Shown in pieces: positions 19,147 to 28,970 of a stretch of 64,000 nucleotides of DNA. The notes below the pieces were generated by a model. That model did not search any database and was not told the origin of the DNA. It worked only from the letters and a program-made list of their open reading frames with translations. The position numbers and the translations under genes are program-made. Within the stretch, counting starts at the first letter, position 1, and each line of letters begins with the position of its first letter. Source of the stretch: an uncultured Roseobacter sp. (lineage in GTDB: Bacteria > Pseudomonadota > Alphaproteobacteria > Rhodobacterales > Rhodobacteraceae); the NCBI GenBank assembly GCA_947501635.1, contig CANMWT010000002.1, positions 310,001 to 374,000 on the forward strand. The letters are read 5' to 3'.

Positions 19147-20372
19147 TGGCACGCGCGTTCCTTGTGGTCATGGATTCTGTCGGTATTGGCGGCGCGCCTG
19201 ACGCAGCAGCCTATTTCAACGCAGACAGGCCCGATACCGGGGCCAATACACTGGGCCATATCGCCGAAGCTTGCGCAGAAGGTCGCGCGGAGGAGGGCCG
19301 TACGGGCCCTTTGTCACTGCCGACCCTTGCACGCTTGGGGCTGGCAGATGCGGTCACGCTGGCCAGTGGCATGGTCCCTCCCGGTTTGCCCACGGCGGCA
19401 GCAGGTGCCCAGTGGGGGGCTGCCACAGAAGTGTCGCGCGGCAAGGACACCCCGTCCGGGCATTGGGAACTGGCAGGGTTGCCCGTGCCTTGGGCGTGGC
19501 ACCATTTCAAGAACAAGGAAGAATCGTTTCCCAAGGACGTCATTGCGCGCGTCAGCGCTTTGGCGGGCACCGATGGCATCTTGGGAAACTGCCATGCGTC
19601 GGGCACCGAGATTATCGCGCGTTTGGGTGCGGCGCACATAAAAACAGGTCAACCCATTTGCTATACTTCTGCCGACTCGGTGTTTCAGATTGCCGCCCAT
19701 GAAGAGGCGTTTGGCCTGACCCGTTTGCTGGATCTTTGTGAGGGGATCGCGCCGATGCTGCATGCTATGAAGGTGGGCCGCGTCATCGCGCGCCCCTTCA
19801 CGGGAAGCGCCGCTGCAGGATTCACACGGACGAAGAACCGCCGCGACTATGCCATCACACCACCCGGGCGCACAGTTTCGGATTGGGTGCAGGCGGCGGG
19901 TGGGCATGTCTATGCCATTGGCAAAATCGGCGACATCTTTTCCATGCAGGGCATCGACGAAGTCGCGACAGGCACCGACGCGGAACTGATGCAACACCTT
20001 GCTGCACGCGTTACGGACGCGCAGGACGGCAGCCTGACATTTGCCAACTTCGTGGAGTTCGACAGTCTATACGGGCACCGCCGAGATGTGTCCGGCTATG
20101 CCCGCGCGCTGGAGTGGTTTGACACTGAAATAGGCGCAGTGATTGCCGCGTTGCAGCCGGGCGATTTGCTGGTGCTGACGGCAGATCACGGCAATGACCC
20201 TACGTGGACGGGCACCGATCACACGCGCGAACGCGTCCCCGTTTTGCTGGCGGGGCATGCGCTGCCCGCCTTTGGCATGGGGGACGGGACCGGAGGTGCT
20301 TTGGGGCATATGGGTTTTTCAGATGTAGCGTTGCTGGTCGCGCGGCATCTGGGCATTCAGCCAACCGGCTGA
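19146..20372 (+). CDS. deoB: phosphopentomutase
   Basis: Interconverts (deoxy)ribose 1-phosphate and 5-phosphate, using two divalent metals in an alkaline-phosphatase-like fold. The 408 residues start MARAFLVVMDSVGIGGAPDA with the metal Asp, and end with TADHGNDPTWTGTDHTRE, which holds further metal ligands. The ATG at 19146 overlaps the deoA stop, so translation is coupled. deoC, the aldolase that would use the 5-phosphate, is not in the window. Confidence 0.97.
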   Translation: MARAFLVVMDSVGIGGAPDAAAYFNADRPDTGANTLGHIAEACAEGRAEEGRTGPLSLPTLARLGLADAVTLASGMVPPGLPTAAAGAQWGAATEVSRGKDTPSGHWELAGLPVPWAWHHFKNKEESFPKDVIARVSALAGTDGILGNCHASGTEIIARLGAAHIKTGQPICYTSADSVFQIAAHEEAFGLTRLLDLCEGIAPMLHAMKVGRVIARPFTGSAAAGFTRTKNRRDYAITPPGRTVSDWVQAAGGHVYAIGKIGDIFSMQGIDEVATGTDAELMQHLAARVTDAQDGSLTFANFVEFDSLYGHRRDVSGYARALEWFDTEIGAVIAALQPGDLLVLTADHGNDPTWTGTDHTRERVPVLLAGHALPAFGMGDGTGGALGHMGFSDVALLVARHLGIQPTG

Positions 20373-20465
20373 GCCTGCGCCACACGGCACCATGTGGTCT
20401 TGCCCCGCGGGGCGGGGTTGCGTACACCCGATGACGAACGGGACCAGCTTTCGGAGGCATAACGC

Positions 20466-21098
20466 ATGGCAGAACATCTAACGGTCGTCGACCACCCGCT
20501 TGTGCAGCACAAGCTGACCCTGATGCGCGCCAAGGAAACGCCTACGGCGGTTTTCCGGCAGTTACTACGCGAGATCAGCCAGTTGCTGGCCTATGAGGTG
20601 ACGCGCGGTTTGCCCATGGCCACCAAAGAGATCGAAACGCCCATGCAGAAAATGGATGCGCCCACGCTTGACGGCAAAAAGCTGGCACTGATCTCGATTT
20701 TGCGGGCGGGCAACGGTCTGCTCGACGGCGTGTTGGAACTGATCCCGTCGGCGCGCGTAGGATTTGTCGGGCTGTACCGCGATGAAGAGACGCTGCAACC
20801 GGTGCAGTATTACTTCAAGGTGCCCGAGGCACTGGAGGACCGTCTGGTGATCGCTGTTGATCCGATGCTGGCCACCGGCAACTCTTCGGTGGCTGCGATT
20901 GATCTGCTGAAAAAGGCAGGGGCCACGAACATTCGCTTTTTGTGCCTGCTCGCAGCACCCGAGGGCATCGCACGCATGAAAGAGGCGCATCCCGACGTGC
21001 CGATCGTGACGGCAGCGGTTGATGCGCAGTTGAACGATATCGGCTATATTGTGCCCGGATTGGGGGATGCTGGCGACCGGATGTTCGGCACCAAGTAA
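20466..21098 (+). CDS. upp: uracil phosphoribosyltransferase
   Basis: Makes UMP from uracil and PRPP, completing uracil salvage from the cdd/deoA products. The 210 residues show the PRPP loop DPMLATGNS and the uracil-site region [13 protein letters not shown] at the C-terminus, both typical. CGGAGG is positioned 9-10 bases before the ATG at 20466. A 93-base gap after deoB contains the palindrome GCCCCGCGGGGC, so upp may be partly uncoupled from the genes before it. Confidence 0.97.
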   Translation: MAEHLTVVDHPLVQHKLTLMRAKETPTAVFRQLLREISQLLAYEVTRGLPMATKEIETPMQKMDAPTLDGKKLALISILRAGNGLLDGVLELIPSARVGFVGLYRDEETLQPVQYYFKVPEALEDRLVIAVDPMLATGNSSVAAIDLLKKAGATNIRFLCLLAAPEGIARMKEAHPDVPIVTAAVDAQLNDIGYIVPGLGDAGDRMFGTK

Positions 21099-21192
21099 CG
21101 CCTATACGGATTTCTTTTGCAAAGGGCTGCGCTGCGTCTTGCCTCAATGGCCGGTTTCGGGCAGGCTCACCCCACATCTTGTGGGGGCAGGT

Positions 21193-21831
21193 ATGAATAT
21201 TACCAGAAACATCGCGGCTTTCCTGTGTATTGCGGGATTGGGCGGCTGGACGCTTCCGGCGGCGGCTCAGCAGGGATTGCGCCTGCCCGCCGAGGTGCCG
21301 CCAGCCAGTTACAGCGGCACGCAATTTGTAGACAGCGCGGGATGTGTTTTCATCCGCGCGGGTGTCGCCGGCTCGGTCACCTGGGTGCCGCGGGTGACAC
21401 GCGACCGGCGCCAGATTTGCGGATTTGAGCCAACGTTTCCCAGCGCAGCGATTGCCCCTCAGACGCCTGCGCCCGCAGCGACAAAAGCTGTTGAGGTGGT
21501 CAACGTGGCACCGGTACCCCGTGCCGATCCCGTTGTGATTGCGCCCGCAGGTGTCAAGCAGCCTGCGCCGGTACCTGCGCCCGCAGCCGTTGGCACAGTT
21601 TTCACCGCCGAAACCGCTGCAGCCAAGGGCGTGACCGCTCGGACCCGCGTGCTGCCAAAGCATCTTTACCCATCCTATCAAGAGCGCAAAACCGTGCGCG
21701 TGCCAAAGGGCTATCGCCGCGCGTGGCAAGATGACCGCCTGAACCTGCGCCGTGCCGAACAAACCCTCGCAGGGCAGGCACAGATGCGGAAAATCTGGAC
21801 AGATACGGTGCCGCGCCGGCTGATCGACTAG
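21193..21831 (+). CDS. secreted Ala/Pro-rich protein of unknown function
   Basis: A 212-residue protein with a cleavable signal peptide (cleavage after WTLPAAAQ). A short domain of about 60 residues follows, with two Cys (SAGCVF and RRQICGF). Then comes an Ala/Pro/Val-rich linker (about 85-150) and a basic C-terminal part ([18 protein letters not shown] ... VPRRLID). The layout fits an envelope protein with a periplasm-spanning linker. No family is recognised. The start is the ATG at 21193, where the signal peptide begins. It converges on the next gene with overlapping stop codons. Confidence 0.8.
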   Translation: MNITRNIAAFLCIAGLGGWTLPAAAQQGLRLPAEVPPASYSGTQFVDSAGCVFIRAGVAGSVTWVPRVTRDRRQICGFEPTFPSAAIAPQTPAPAATKAVEVVNVAPVPRADPVVIAPAGVKQPAPVPAPAAVGTVFTAETAAAKGVTARTRVLPKHLYPSYQERKTVRVPKGYRRAWQDDRLNLRRAEQTLAGQAQMRKIWTDTVPRRLID

Positions 21832-22841
21832 CCGCCGCAGATGCTTTGCAGCCTTAGCCAGTCCGCGTCACTGAGAAGCGGGGCGGCAGCGGTGCGCGCC
21901 ATCGGGTCGGCTTCGATCAGGGGCAGGACACTCTCACCGGTCACATCGCGGGCATAGGCATAGGGCGTGCTGCGGACCTGGCGCGCAGCAAATGCCGCCA
22001 GCAGAGGGGCATCTGCGGGCACGGTGCGGTCCTGCGTCAGCAAATGGCGCGCATATGTGTCGAGGGTTTCGCTCTTGAGGCTGCCCGTGGTCAGAAGCTG
22101 GAAGCTTGCAACTGTCCCGACCGTATCGAGCAGGTCGCGCAACGGGTCCGACGCCTGGGCCAGCACCTGTTCGGCGAGAATGAAGCCCGCCGCCACGTCA
22201 GGTTCTTCGAAGTCTTCCACAACTGCGCGGTCCAGCAGAATAATTCCGCCGGGCAAATGCAGGCTGGTGTTCGCGGTCCCGGGCAAGATGGCCAGCGGCC
22301 CGCTGCCAAGACGTGCGCGCAGCTTCTGGATCGCGCGCAGTCCGGCCGGTTGAGCGCAGGCGGGGCCAGTCATACGTTCGATACGCGCCAGCAGTTCCGC
22401 GCCGATAGCTGCGCGCTTGACCGAAGGCACCACCGATACGGTGTGATTGACCAATGCGCCGGGCAGCCAGAAAAGCGCCAGCACCACCACCAGACTCACC
22501 GATGCCGCAAACCCCATCCAGCGCAATCGTCCGGGCCGGGGTCGGGCGCGGTCTACCGCTCGGCGCAGTTTTTCCAGTGCATCGATCATCTGGGCTTCGT
22601 CGACGGCAAGTTCGATTGTCTCGCCCGTGTCGCCTTCGGGGTGGAAAATAGCAGGGCGGGTGCCGGGGTTGGCACGCCGGATCGCAGCCAGTGACCAATG
22701 GGTCAGGGGCCGGTCCTGCATATCGGAAATGGTCAATGTCGCATCGCCAATCGAGATCACGACCTCGCGCCGCTGGTCTTCGGGCCGCGCACGCCAGAGC
22801 GCGCTGCCTTCCAGACGGGCGTATTTCTTCAGGGCGACCAT
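21828..22841 (-). CDS. membrane-anchored protein of unknown function
   Basis: About 337 residues. An N-terminal region of about 110 residues resembles a small beta-rich sensor or PH-like segment ([20 protein letters not shown]). One membrane span follows ([20 protein letters not shown]), then about 200 residues outside the cytosol that include [27 protein letters not shown]; this last part recalls peptidase-M48-like segments but the HExxH motif is absent. A role cannot be given. I use the ATG at 22841 ([13 protein letters not shown]); the frame is open to 22946 and an ATG at 22901 is possible. Its stop overlaps that of the secreted protein. Confidence 0.75.
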   Translation of the reverse strand: MVALKKYARLEGSALWRARPEDQRREVVISIGDATLTISDMQDRPLTHWSLAAIRRANPGTRPAIFHPEGDTGETIELAVDEAQMIDALEKLRRAVDRARPRPGRLRWMGFAASVSLVVVLALFWLPGALVNHTVSVVPSVKRAAIGAELLARIERMTGPACAQPAGLRAIQKLRARLGSGPLAILPGTANTSLHLPGGIILLDRAVVEDFEEPDVAAGFILAEQVLAQASDPLRDLLDTVGTVASFQLLTTGSLKSETLDTYARHLLTQDRTVPADAPLLAAFAARQVRSTPYAYARDVTGESVLPLIEADPMARTAAAPLLSDADWLRLQSICGG

Positions 22842-23022
22842 TGGGGCGATGCTGCTCGCATTGTTTTTCTTGCTGCCAAAGGTAGCACGGTGGTCCGGCA
22901 TGGCCAAGCGGCAGCATGGACATCCCGGGCTGAAGAAACTGCACAAGCGACGTCAGCGGATGCCGGTACGACGGCCCTGCAAGTTTGCGCGTTGACACCG
23001 ATTGGACCGCAGCCCAGGCAAC

Positions 23023-24648
23023 TTAGCCGATGTCTTGTGCGACCTTGCGGAGTTCGAATTTCTGTATCTTGCCGGTCGAGGTTTTCGGCAATTCCTGAAA
23101 GACCACCCGCTTGGGCGCTTTAAAACCCGCAAGCGTCTGGCGGGAAAATGCGATCAGCCCTGCTTCGTCCACCGACGCGCCCTCTTTCAGTTCCACGAAG
23201 GCACAGGGCACTTCGCCCCATTTCTCGTCCGGCTTGGCCACGACGGCTGCCAGCATCACGTCCTCATGGCCCATCAGCACACCTTCGACTTCTACCGATG
23301 AGATATTCTCACCGCCCGAAATGATGATGTCCTTGGCGCGGTCAGCGATCTGGATATAGCTGTCTTCGTGCTGGATCGCGAGATCTCCGGAATGGAAGTA
23401 TCCGCCCTCGAAGGCATCGGTCGTGGCTTTAGGGTTCTTGTAGTACCCTTTCATCACCGAATTGCCGCGGATCATGATCTCGCCTTGTGCACTGGCGTCA
23501 TTGGGAACCTGCGCCATCTGGCTGTCCATCACGGTGATGTCTTCCATCATCGGGAAGGGGACCCCCTGACGCGCTTTGATTGCGGCTTTTGCTTCTGCTT
23601 CGTGATCATCCCATTCTGCACGCCACAGGCATTCCGTGACATGGCCATAGGTCTCTGTCAGGCCGTAGACCTGTGTCACGTTAAAGCCCAGAGCCTCGAT
23701 CTTGGCCAGTGTCGCCGGGGCCGGTGGTGCGCCTGCGGTGAACACCTCAACCACGTGATCGAACGCGCGGCGTTCCGTCTCGGGGGCGTTGACCAGCATA
23801 TTGAGTACGATGGGAGCGCCGCCGAAATGGGTGACTTTCTCCTCTGCGATGGCGCTGTAGATCGCATCTGCGGTGATGTCGCGGCAGCACACGAGCGTCC
23901 CGCCGATCAGCGGCATCATCCACGCATGGTTCCATCCGTTGCAGTGAAAAAGGGGCACGATCTGCATAAAGGTTGGGTGCAGCACCATGCGCCATGTGAT
24001 GATGGTGCCCATGGTCATGAGATAGGCACCGCGATGGTGGTAGACGACACCCTTGGGGCGCCCCGTGGTGCCCGACGTGTAGTTGAGCGCGAGGCTTTCC
24101 CATTCGTCCTGCGGCATGATCCAAGCAAATCCGGGATCGCCAGTGGCCATCAAGGCGTCATAGGTTTCGTGCCGTCCGGAGGCTGCAACGCCGGCAACGG
24201 GATCCGCGACCTCGATGATTTCAGGGGGCGTGTCGAGCATCGCACAGGCCGCTTCAGCCAGTTCCAGAAACTGCGGATCGACCAGCACGACTTTCGCCTC
24301 TCCGTGCCCGAAGATGTAGGACACGGTATCCACATCAAGACGCGTGTTGATCGTATTAAGAACAGCACCGCAGGCTGGCACGCCGAAATGGGCTATCACC
24401 TGAGCGGGCACATTCGGCAGGATGGTCGCAACAACATCGCCCGGCACCACAGCTTTTTGCGACAGGGCAGAAGCAAGCCGAGACACCTGTGCATGCAGCT
24501 CCCGGTAGTCAAACCGCAAGTCGCCATAGACCAATGCGGTGTGCCTCGCGAAAACGGTTGTGGCACGCTGAAGGTGGGACAAGGGTGTCAGCGGAACATA
24601 ATTGGCGTCGCATTTGTCGAGCCCCGTTTCGTCACTCATCCAGCCCAT
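23023..24648 (-). CDS. acyl-CoA synthetase, DmdB-like
   Basis: AMP-forming acyl-CoA ligase of 541 residues. The nucleotide motif NYTSGTTGRPKGVVYHH and the C-terminal PKTSTGKIQKFELR with catalytic Lys are intact. Length and the N-terminal phrase NYVPLTPLSHLQRA match the Roseobacter group that includes DmdB (3-methylthiopropionyl-CoA ligase) and medium-chain ligases, so substrate is uncertain. I chose the ATG at 24648 because GGGAG lies 8 bases upstream; an earlier ATG at 24693 has no such site. It lies near fadB, fadA and two acyl-CoA dehydrogenases, which fits a beta-oxidation role. Confidence 0.9.
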   Translation of the reverse strand: MGWMSDETGLDKCDANYVPLTPLSHLQRATTVFARHTALVYGDLRFDYRELHAQVSRLASALSQKAVVPGDVVATILPNVPAQVIAHFGVPACGAVLNTINTRLDVDTVSYIFGHGEAKVVLVDPQFLELAEAACAMLDTPPEIIEVADPVAGVAASGRHETYDALMATGDPGFAWIMPQDEWESLALNYTSGTTGRPKGVVYHHRGAYLMTMGTIITWRMVLHPTFMQIVPLFHCNGWNHAWMMPLIGGTLVCCRDITADAIYSAIAEEKVTHFGGAPIVLNMLVNAPETERRAFDHVVEVFTAGAPPAPATLAKIEALGFNVTQVYGLTETYGHVTECLWRAEWDDHEAEAKAAIKARQGVPFPMMEDITVMDSQMAQVPNDASAQGEIMIRGNSVMKGYYKNPKATTDAFEGGYFHSGDLAIQHEDSYIQIADRAKDIIISGGENISSVEVEGVLMGHEDVMLAAVVAKPDEKWGEVPCAFVELKEGASVDEAGLIAFSRQTLAGFKAPKRVVFQELPKTSTGKIQKFELRKVAQDIG

Positions 24649-24723
24649 GCGGATATCTCCCGTTGTTATTGGTTTGATATGTCTTTGCGACATCTGCGCA
24701 ACGCAGTTAGTAAAGTATTACAT

Positions 24724-24753
24724 TTGACGCAATTGAAAAGCGTATCGTATCTA
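24724..24753 (+). promoter_or_regulatory. candidate sigma-70 promoter of the sulfotransferase gene
   Basis: TTGACG (24724-24729) and TATCTA (24748-24753) are spaced 18 bases apart, about 25 bases before the GTG start. A strong GGGAGGA ribosome site follows at about 24765-24772. Confidence 0.5.
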
Positions 24754-24777
24754 ACAGGCGGCGTCGGGAGGAAGTCG

Positions 24778-25422
24778 GTGATTATATCTCGCGGGCGGGG
24801 GTACGTTTTTGTCCATATGCCCAAGACCGGCGGCACTTCGCTGGCCGAAGCGCTTGAGCAGCGCGCGATGCGCGATGACATCCTGATCGGGGATACATCC
24901 AAAGCACGACGCCGCAAGAAAAGGCTGCAGGGGTTGCAGGCCAGTGGAAGGCTGTGGAAGCACTCAAAGCTGAGCGACATCGACGGGGTGCTGTCACCGA
25001 AGGAAGTGTCGGAGATGTTTACCTTTACCCTTGTGCGCAACCCATGGGACCGGATGGTGAGCTATTATCATTGGCTGCGCAATCAGGAGTTTAGCCACCC
25101 GGCGGTCACGCTGTCCAAGGCACAGTCGTTTGGTGCATTTGTAAAGGATCCTACCATCAGGTCCAGTTTTGCCCGTAACCAGGCGCCGCAATACATGACG
25201 ACGGCCGCAGGGGTCGAATGCTGTTCTGCTTACATCCGGCTCGAAAACTTTGAGATCGACGCGGCGCCGCTTTTTGAACATCTCGGGTTCGACATCCGGC
25301 TACCCCATCTCAACCGGTCTGACCGCGCTGCGGACTATCGCAGTTACTACGACGACAAAGCCCGTGCAGCGGTTGGTGAAGCCTGCAAGACGGACATTGA
25401 AAGGTTCGGATACCGTTTCTAA
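24778..25422 (+). CDS. sulfotransferase family protein
   Basis: A 214-residue PAPS-dependent sulfotransferase-fold protein. The 5'-phosphosulfate loop PKTGGTS is at residues 15-21, and the 3'-phosphate motif VRNPWDRMVSYY begins at about residue 86. Relatives sulfate carbohydrate or small-molecule hydroxyls; the acceptor here is unknown. The GTG start is chosen because GGAGG lies 6 bases before it and the protein then begins at the phosphate-binding strand, as is usual. Upstream in-frame ATGs give an unlikely extension. It is divergent from the acyl-CoA ligase and convergent with fadB, so it stands alone. Confidence 0.86.
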   Translation: MIISRGRGYVFVHMPKTGGTSLAEALEQRAMRDDILIGDTSKARRRKKRLQGLQASGRLWKHSKLSDIDGVLSPKEVSEMFTFTLVRNPWDRMVSYYHWLRNQEFSHPAVTLSKAQSFGAFVKDPTIRSSFARNQAPQYMTTAAGVECCSAYIRLENFEIDAAPLFEHLGFDIRLPHLNRSDRAADYRSYYDDKARAAVGEACKTDIERFGYRF

Positions 25423-25491
25423 TCTATGTGTTTTCAGAAGAGGCAGCGCACATCGCGCCGCCCCTCCAGTGTCAATGGCGGTCCAGCCGTA

Positions 25492-27687
25492 TCAGGCAGC
25501 CTCGGCCTCTGGACCGAAGCGGCCGTAAAAGCTTTGGTCTTTTTCGGCCATCTCGCGCAACAGTGCGGGACAGGCAAAGCGATCACCAAAGCGCGCGACC
25601 AGATCATCGCACCGTTCGGCTGCATAGCTGGCCCCGAGCATGTCAAACCAGCTGAGCGGGCCGCCCGACCACGGCGCAAAACCCCAACCAAGGATTGCAC
25701 CCACGTCGCCTTCGCGAATGTCCATCAGCACACCTTCTTCGAGTGCCCGCACCGCTTCGAGTGTTTGGGCGAACAGCAGGCGATGTTGCACATCAATCAG
25801 ATCGGGCTGTTCGTCTGCTGCAGGGTATTTTGCCGCCAGACCTTCCCAAAATCCCTGACGCTTGCCTTTTTCGTCATAGCTGTAGAAACCAGCGTTCGAT
25901 TTGCGCCCCAGCCGACCCTCTGCTTCCAGCCAGAAAATCACCTCGTCTGCGTAATCGTCGTAACCGTCGCCCATGCCGGCCTTGGTGGCGCGGGCGATTT
26001 TGGCACCCAGATCGATCGAGGTCTCATCGGTCAATTGCAGCGGGCCCAGCGGCATCCCCACCAGTTTGGCGGCGTTTTCGATCAGCGCGGGTTCCACACC
26101 TTCCTTCAGCATCCGCACACCTTCGTTGACGTAAGGCAGGATACAGCGGTTGGCGTAGAAAAAGCGCGCGTCGTTGACGACGATCGGCGTTTTTCGGATT
26201 TGGCGCACATAATCCAAAGCCTTGGCTACTGCGCGGTCTCCGGTGCCCTTGCCTTTGATAATCTCGACCAGCAGCATTTTTTCAACCGGCGAGAAGAAAT
26301 GGATGCCGATGAATTGCTCTGGCCGCGTTGATGCCTTGGCCAGTTCAGTGATCGGCAACGTCGAGGTGTTGGAGGCAAAGATACAATCCTGCGGGATGAC
26401 AGCTTCGACTTTTTGGGTCATTTCCGCCTTGACCTTGGGGTCTTCAAAGACGGCCTCGATGATGAGATCGCAACCCGTCAGTGCCTCCAGATCGGTGGTG
26501 GCGGTTATCAGGCTGAGAAGCTGTTCTTTTTTCTCAGGTGTTGTTTTCTTGCGGGCGATACCTTTGTCGGCAAAGGTCGCCGTGTAGGCCTTGCCGCGAT
26601 CAGCCGCTTCCTGCGTCTGGTCAATCAAAACGACTTCGATGCCCGCCTGCGCAGACACAAGGCTGATCCCGGCACCCATCATGCCAGCCCCCAGAACTCC
26701 AAGCTTTTTGACCCGCTGGTCAGCCACATCCGCAGGCCGCACAGCGCCCTTTTCAAGAGCTTCTTTATTGATAAAGAGCGAACGGATCATTGCCTCGGAA
26801 GACGGGTTCATCAAAATCGACGTGAACCATCGGGCTTCAATTTTCAATGCGGTGTCAAAAGGCACCAGTGCACCTTCGTAGACCGCAGATAACAGCGCTT
26901 TGGCCGCCGGGTACACGCCCTGCGTTTTGCCGTTGACCATGGCAGAAGCGCCTACAAAGGTCATGAAACCGGCGGGATGGTAGGGTGCTCCACCGGGCAT
27001 TTTGTATCCCTTCGCGTCCCACGGTTTGACAAGGTCGGCGTCTTTCGCATTCAGCACCCAGTCGCGCGCGGCCACCATCGGGTCATCCGACACCTCGTCA
27101 ATGAGCCCGGCCGCTTTGGCCGCGGCAGGAGCCACCAGCTTGCCTTCCAGAAGGAAGGGAGAGGCTGCCATAGCACCCATCTTGCGCGTCAGGCGTGTGG
27201 TGCCACCGGCACCGGGGAAGATGCCGACCATGATCTCGGGCAACCCGATCTTGGCCTTTGGATTGTTCGCCGCAAAGATGCGGTGGGTGGACAAAGGGAT
27301 TTCCAAGCCGATGCCAAGAGCGGTTCCCGGCAAAACGGTGGCGATCGGTTTGCCACCTTTCAGCGTTTTGGGGTCCATGCCCGCGCGTTCGATTTTGCGC
27401 ATGATGCGGTGGGCATTCATAATGCCGTCAAAAAGGCCCTGTGCCGGGTCATCGCCCGCCATCTGCTTCATCCTGGCAATGACATTGAGGTCCATGCCGC
27501 CCGCAAAGCTATCCTTGCCGGACGTCAGTATCACCCCCTTGACCGCATCGTCGGACAGGGCGTCATCGATCAGACCGTCGAGTATATCCCAAGCGTCCAA
27601 AGTCATCACATTCATGGACTTGTTCTTGACGTCCCATGTGATCGTGGCGATGCCGTCTGCATCGGTTTTCATTGTAAAATCAGTCAT
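25492..27687 (-). CDS. fadB: fatty-acid oxidation multifunctional enzyme (enoyl-CoA hydratase / 3-hydroxyacyl-CoA dehydrogenase)
   Basis: Carries out two beta-oxidation steps: hydration of enoyl-CoA and NAD-dependent oxidation of 3-hydroxyacyl-CoA. The 731 residues consist of an enoyl-CoA hydratase domain (to about 290, with TALGIGLEIPLSTHRI and GLPEIMVGIFPGAGGT) and a dehydrogenase domain. The latter has the NAD loop LGAGMMGAGIS at about 336 and the catalytic-His region GIHFFSPVEKMLLVE, followed by the C-terminal helical domain. It lies directly downstream of fadA with a 30-base gap, giving the usual thiolase/FadB pair. Confidence 0.96.
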   Translation of the reverse strand: MTDFTMKTDADGIATITWDVKNKSMNVMTLDAWDILDGLIDDALSDDAVKGVILTSGKDSFAGGMDLNVIARMKQMAGDDPAQGLFDGIMNAHRIMRKIERAGMDPKTLKGGKPIATVLPGTALGIGLEIPLSTHRIFAANNPKAKIGLPEIMVGIFPGAGGTTRLTRKMGAMAASPFLLEGKLVAPAAAKAAGLIDEVSDDPMVAARDWVLNAKDADLVKPWDAKGYKMPGGAPYHPAGFMTFVGASAMVNGKTQGVYPAAKALLSAVYEGALVPFDTALKIEARWFTSILMNPSSEAMIRSLFINKEALEKGAVRPADVADQRVKKLGVLGAGMMGAGISLVSAQAGIEVVLIDQTQEAADRGKAYTATFADKGIARKKTTPEKKEQLLSLITATTDLEALTGCDLIIEAVFEDPKVKAEMTQKVEAVIPQDCIFASNTSTLPITELAKASTRPEQFIGIHFFSPVEKMLLVEIIKGKGTGDRAVAKALDYVRQIRKTPIVVNDARFFYANRCILPYVNEGVRMLKEGVEPALIENAAKLVGMPLGPLQLTDETSIDLGAKIARATKAGMGDGYDDYADEVIFWLEAEGRLGRKSNAGFYSYDEKGKRQGFWEGLAAKYPAADEQPDLIDVQHRLLFAQTLEAVRALEEGVLMDIREGDVGAILGWGFAPWSGGPLSWFDMLGASYAAERCDDLVARFGDRFACPALLREMAEKDQSFYGRFGPEAEAA

Positions 27688-27717
27688 TTCTTTTCCCTCT
27701 TTTCGGGGTCTCAGCGC

Positions 27718-28929
27718 TTAAACGCGCTCAATAATGGTGGCGGCGCCCATGCCAGAGGCGATGCAAAGCGTGGCCAGTCCCACTTCTTTATCCGCACGCT
27801 CCAACTCGTCGAGAAGTGTGCCGATGATGATCGCACCGGTGGCACCCAGCGGGTGGCCCATCGCAATCGAGCCGCCATTCACGTTCACCTTGTCATGATC
27901 CACGTCAAATGCCTGCATGAAACGCAGTACAACCGAGGCAAAGGCCTCGTTGACTTCGAACAGGTCGATATCCTTGATGTCCATGCCGTGATCTGCGAGG
28001 ATTTTTTGTGTCACAGGCACCGGGCCAGTCAGCATGATGGTCGGGTCTGTGCCGATTTTGGCCGTAGCGCGGATGCGCGCGCGCGGCTTGAGCCCATGCC
28101 GTTCGCCGAATTCCTTGTTGCCGATCAGAACGGCAGCGGCGCCATCCACAATACCCGAGGAGTTACCCGCATGGTGGATGTGGTTGATCCGCTCCAGATG
28201 TGGGTACTTCATCAACGCGACCTTATCAAAACCGGGCATGACCTCGCCCATGGCCTGAAAAGCAGGGTTAAGCGCGCCAAGGCTTTGCATGTCGGTCTGT
28301 GGGCGCATGTATTCATCGTGGTCGAGGATTTTCAAACCATTCTGGTCCTTGATCGTGATCACGGATTTTGAAAACCGCTCTTCGTCCCACGCCTGTTTTG
28401 CACGGCGTTGGGATGCAACGGCCAACTGGTCCGCTTCATCACGGGTAAAGCCATATTCCGTCGCAATAATGTCCGCGCTGATACCTTGCGGTACAAAGTA
28501 TTTTTCCATCGCAAGCGTCGGATCAACGGCAATGGCTGCACCGTCACTGCCCATAGCAACACGGCCCATCATCTCCACGCCGCCGGCGATATAGGCTGCA
28601 CCTGCGCCACCTTTGACCTGATTGGCCGCAAGGTTCACAGCTTCCATCCCGCTGGCGCAAAAACGGTTGATCGCAAGACCTGGGATACGTTCGTCCAGAT
28701 CGGATGCCAATACAGCAGAGCGTGCCAGACAGCCCCCCTGTTCCATCACTTGCGTGACATTGCCCCAGATCACGTCTTCGACGGCATGACCTTCAAGATT
28801 GTTGCGGTCCTTGACCGCATTGAGGGTCTGCGCGGACAGGCGCAGGGCTGTCACTTCGTGCAAGCTTCCGTCCTTGCGGCCTTTGCCGCGCGGGGTGCGG
28901 AGCGCATCATAGATGTAGGCTTCGGTCAT
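27718..28929 (-). CDS. fadA: acetyl-CoA C-acyltransferase (3-ketoacyl-CoA thiolase)
   Basis: Thiolytic last step of beta-oxidation. The 403 residues have the nucleophilic Cys at residue 91 in [10 protein letters not shown], the GHPLGATGA His motif and the C-terminal [10 protein letters not shown] Cys, so the active site is complete. AGGAG lies 6 bases before the ATG at 28929. It is followed by fadB and preceded by a glutathione transferase gene 41 bases upstream, all in one direction. Confidence 0.96.
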   Translation of the reverse strand: MTEAYIYDALRTPRGKGRKDGSLHEVTALRLSAQTLNAVKDRNNLEGHAVEDVIWGNVTQVMEQGGCLARSAVLASDLDERIPGLAINRFCASGMEAVNLAANQVKGGAGAAYIAGGVEMMGRVAMGSDGAAIAVDPTLAMEKYFVPQGISADIIATEYGFTRDEADQLAVASQRRAKQAWDEERFSKSVITIKDQNGLKILDHDEYMRPQTDMQSLGALNPAFQAMGEVMPGFDKVALMKYPHLERINHIHHAGNSSGIVDGAAAVLIGNKEFGERHGLKPRARIRATAKIGTDPTIMLTGPVPVTQKILADHGMDIKDIDLFEVNEAFASVVLRFMQAFDVDHDKVNVNGGSIAMGHPLGATGAIIIGTLLDELERADKEVGLATLCIASGMGAATIIERV

Positions 28930-28970
28930 TTCAGTCTCCTTTTTGTGCAGAAAGCGAGCTGCACGGGTGT

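Noticed and set aside
20402-20413. GCCCCGCGGGGC palindrome between deoB and upp
   Set aside because: In GC-rich sequence, without loop or T run, so neither a convincing terminator nor operator.
21828-22841. M48-type peptidase call for the membrane-anchored protein
   Set aside because: The zinc motif HExxH is absent, so the resemblance is not enough to name an enzyme.
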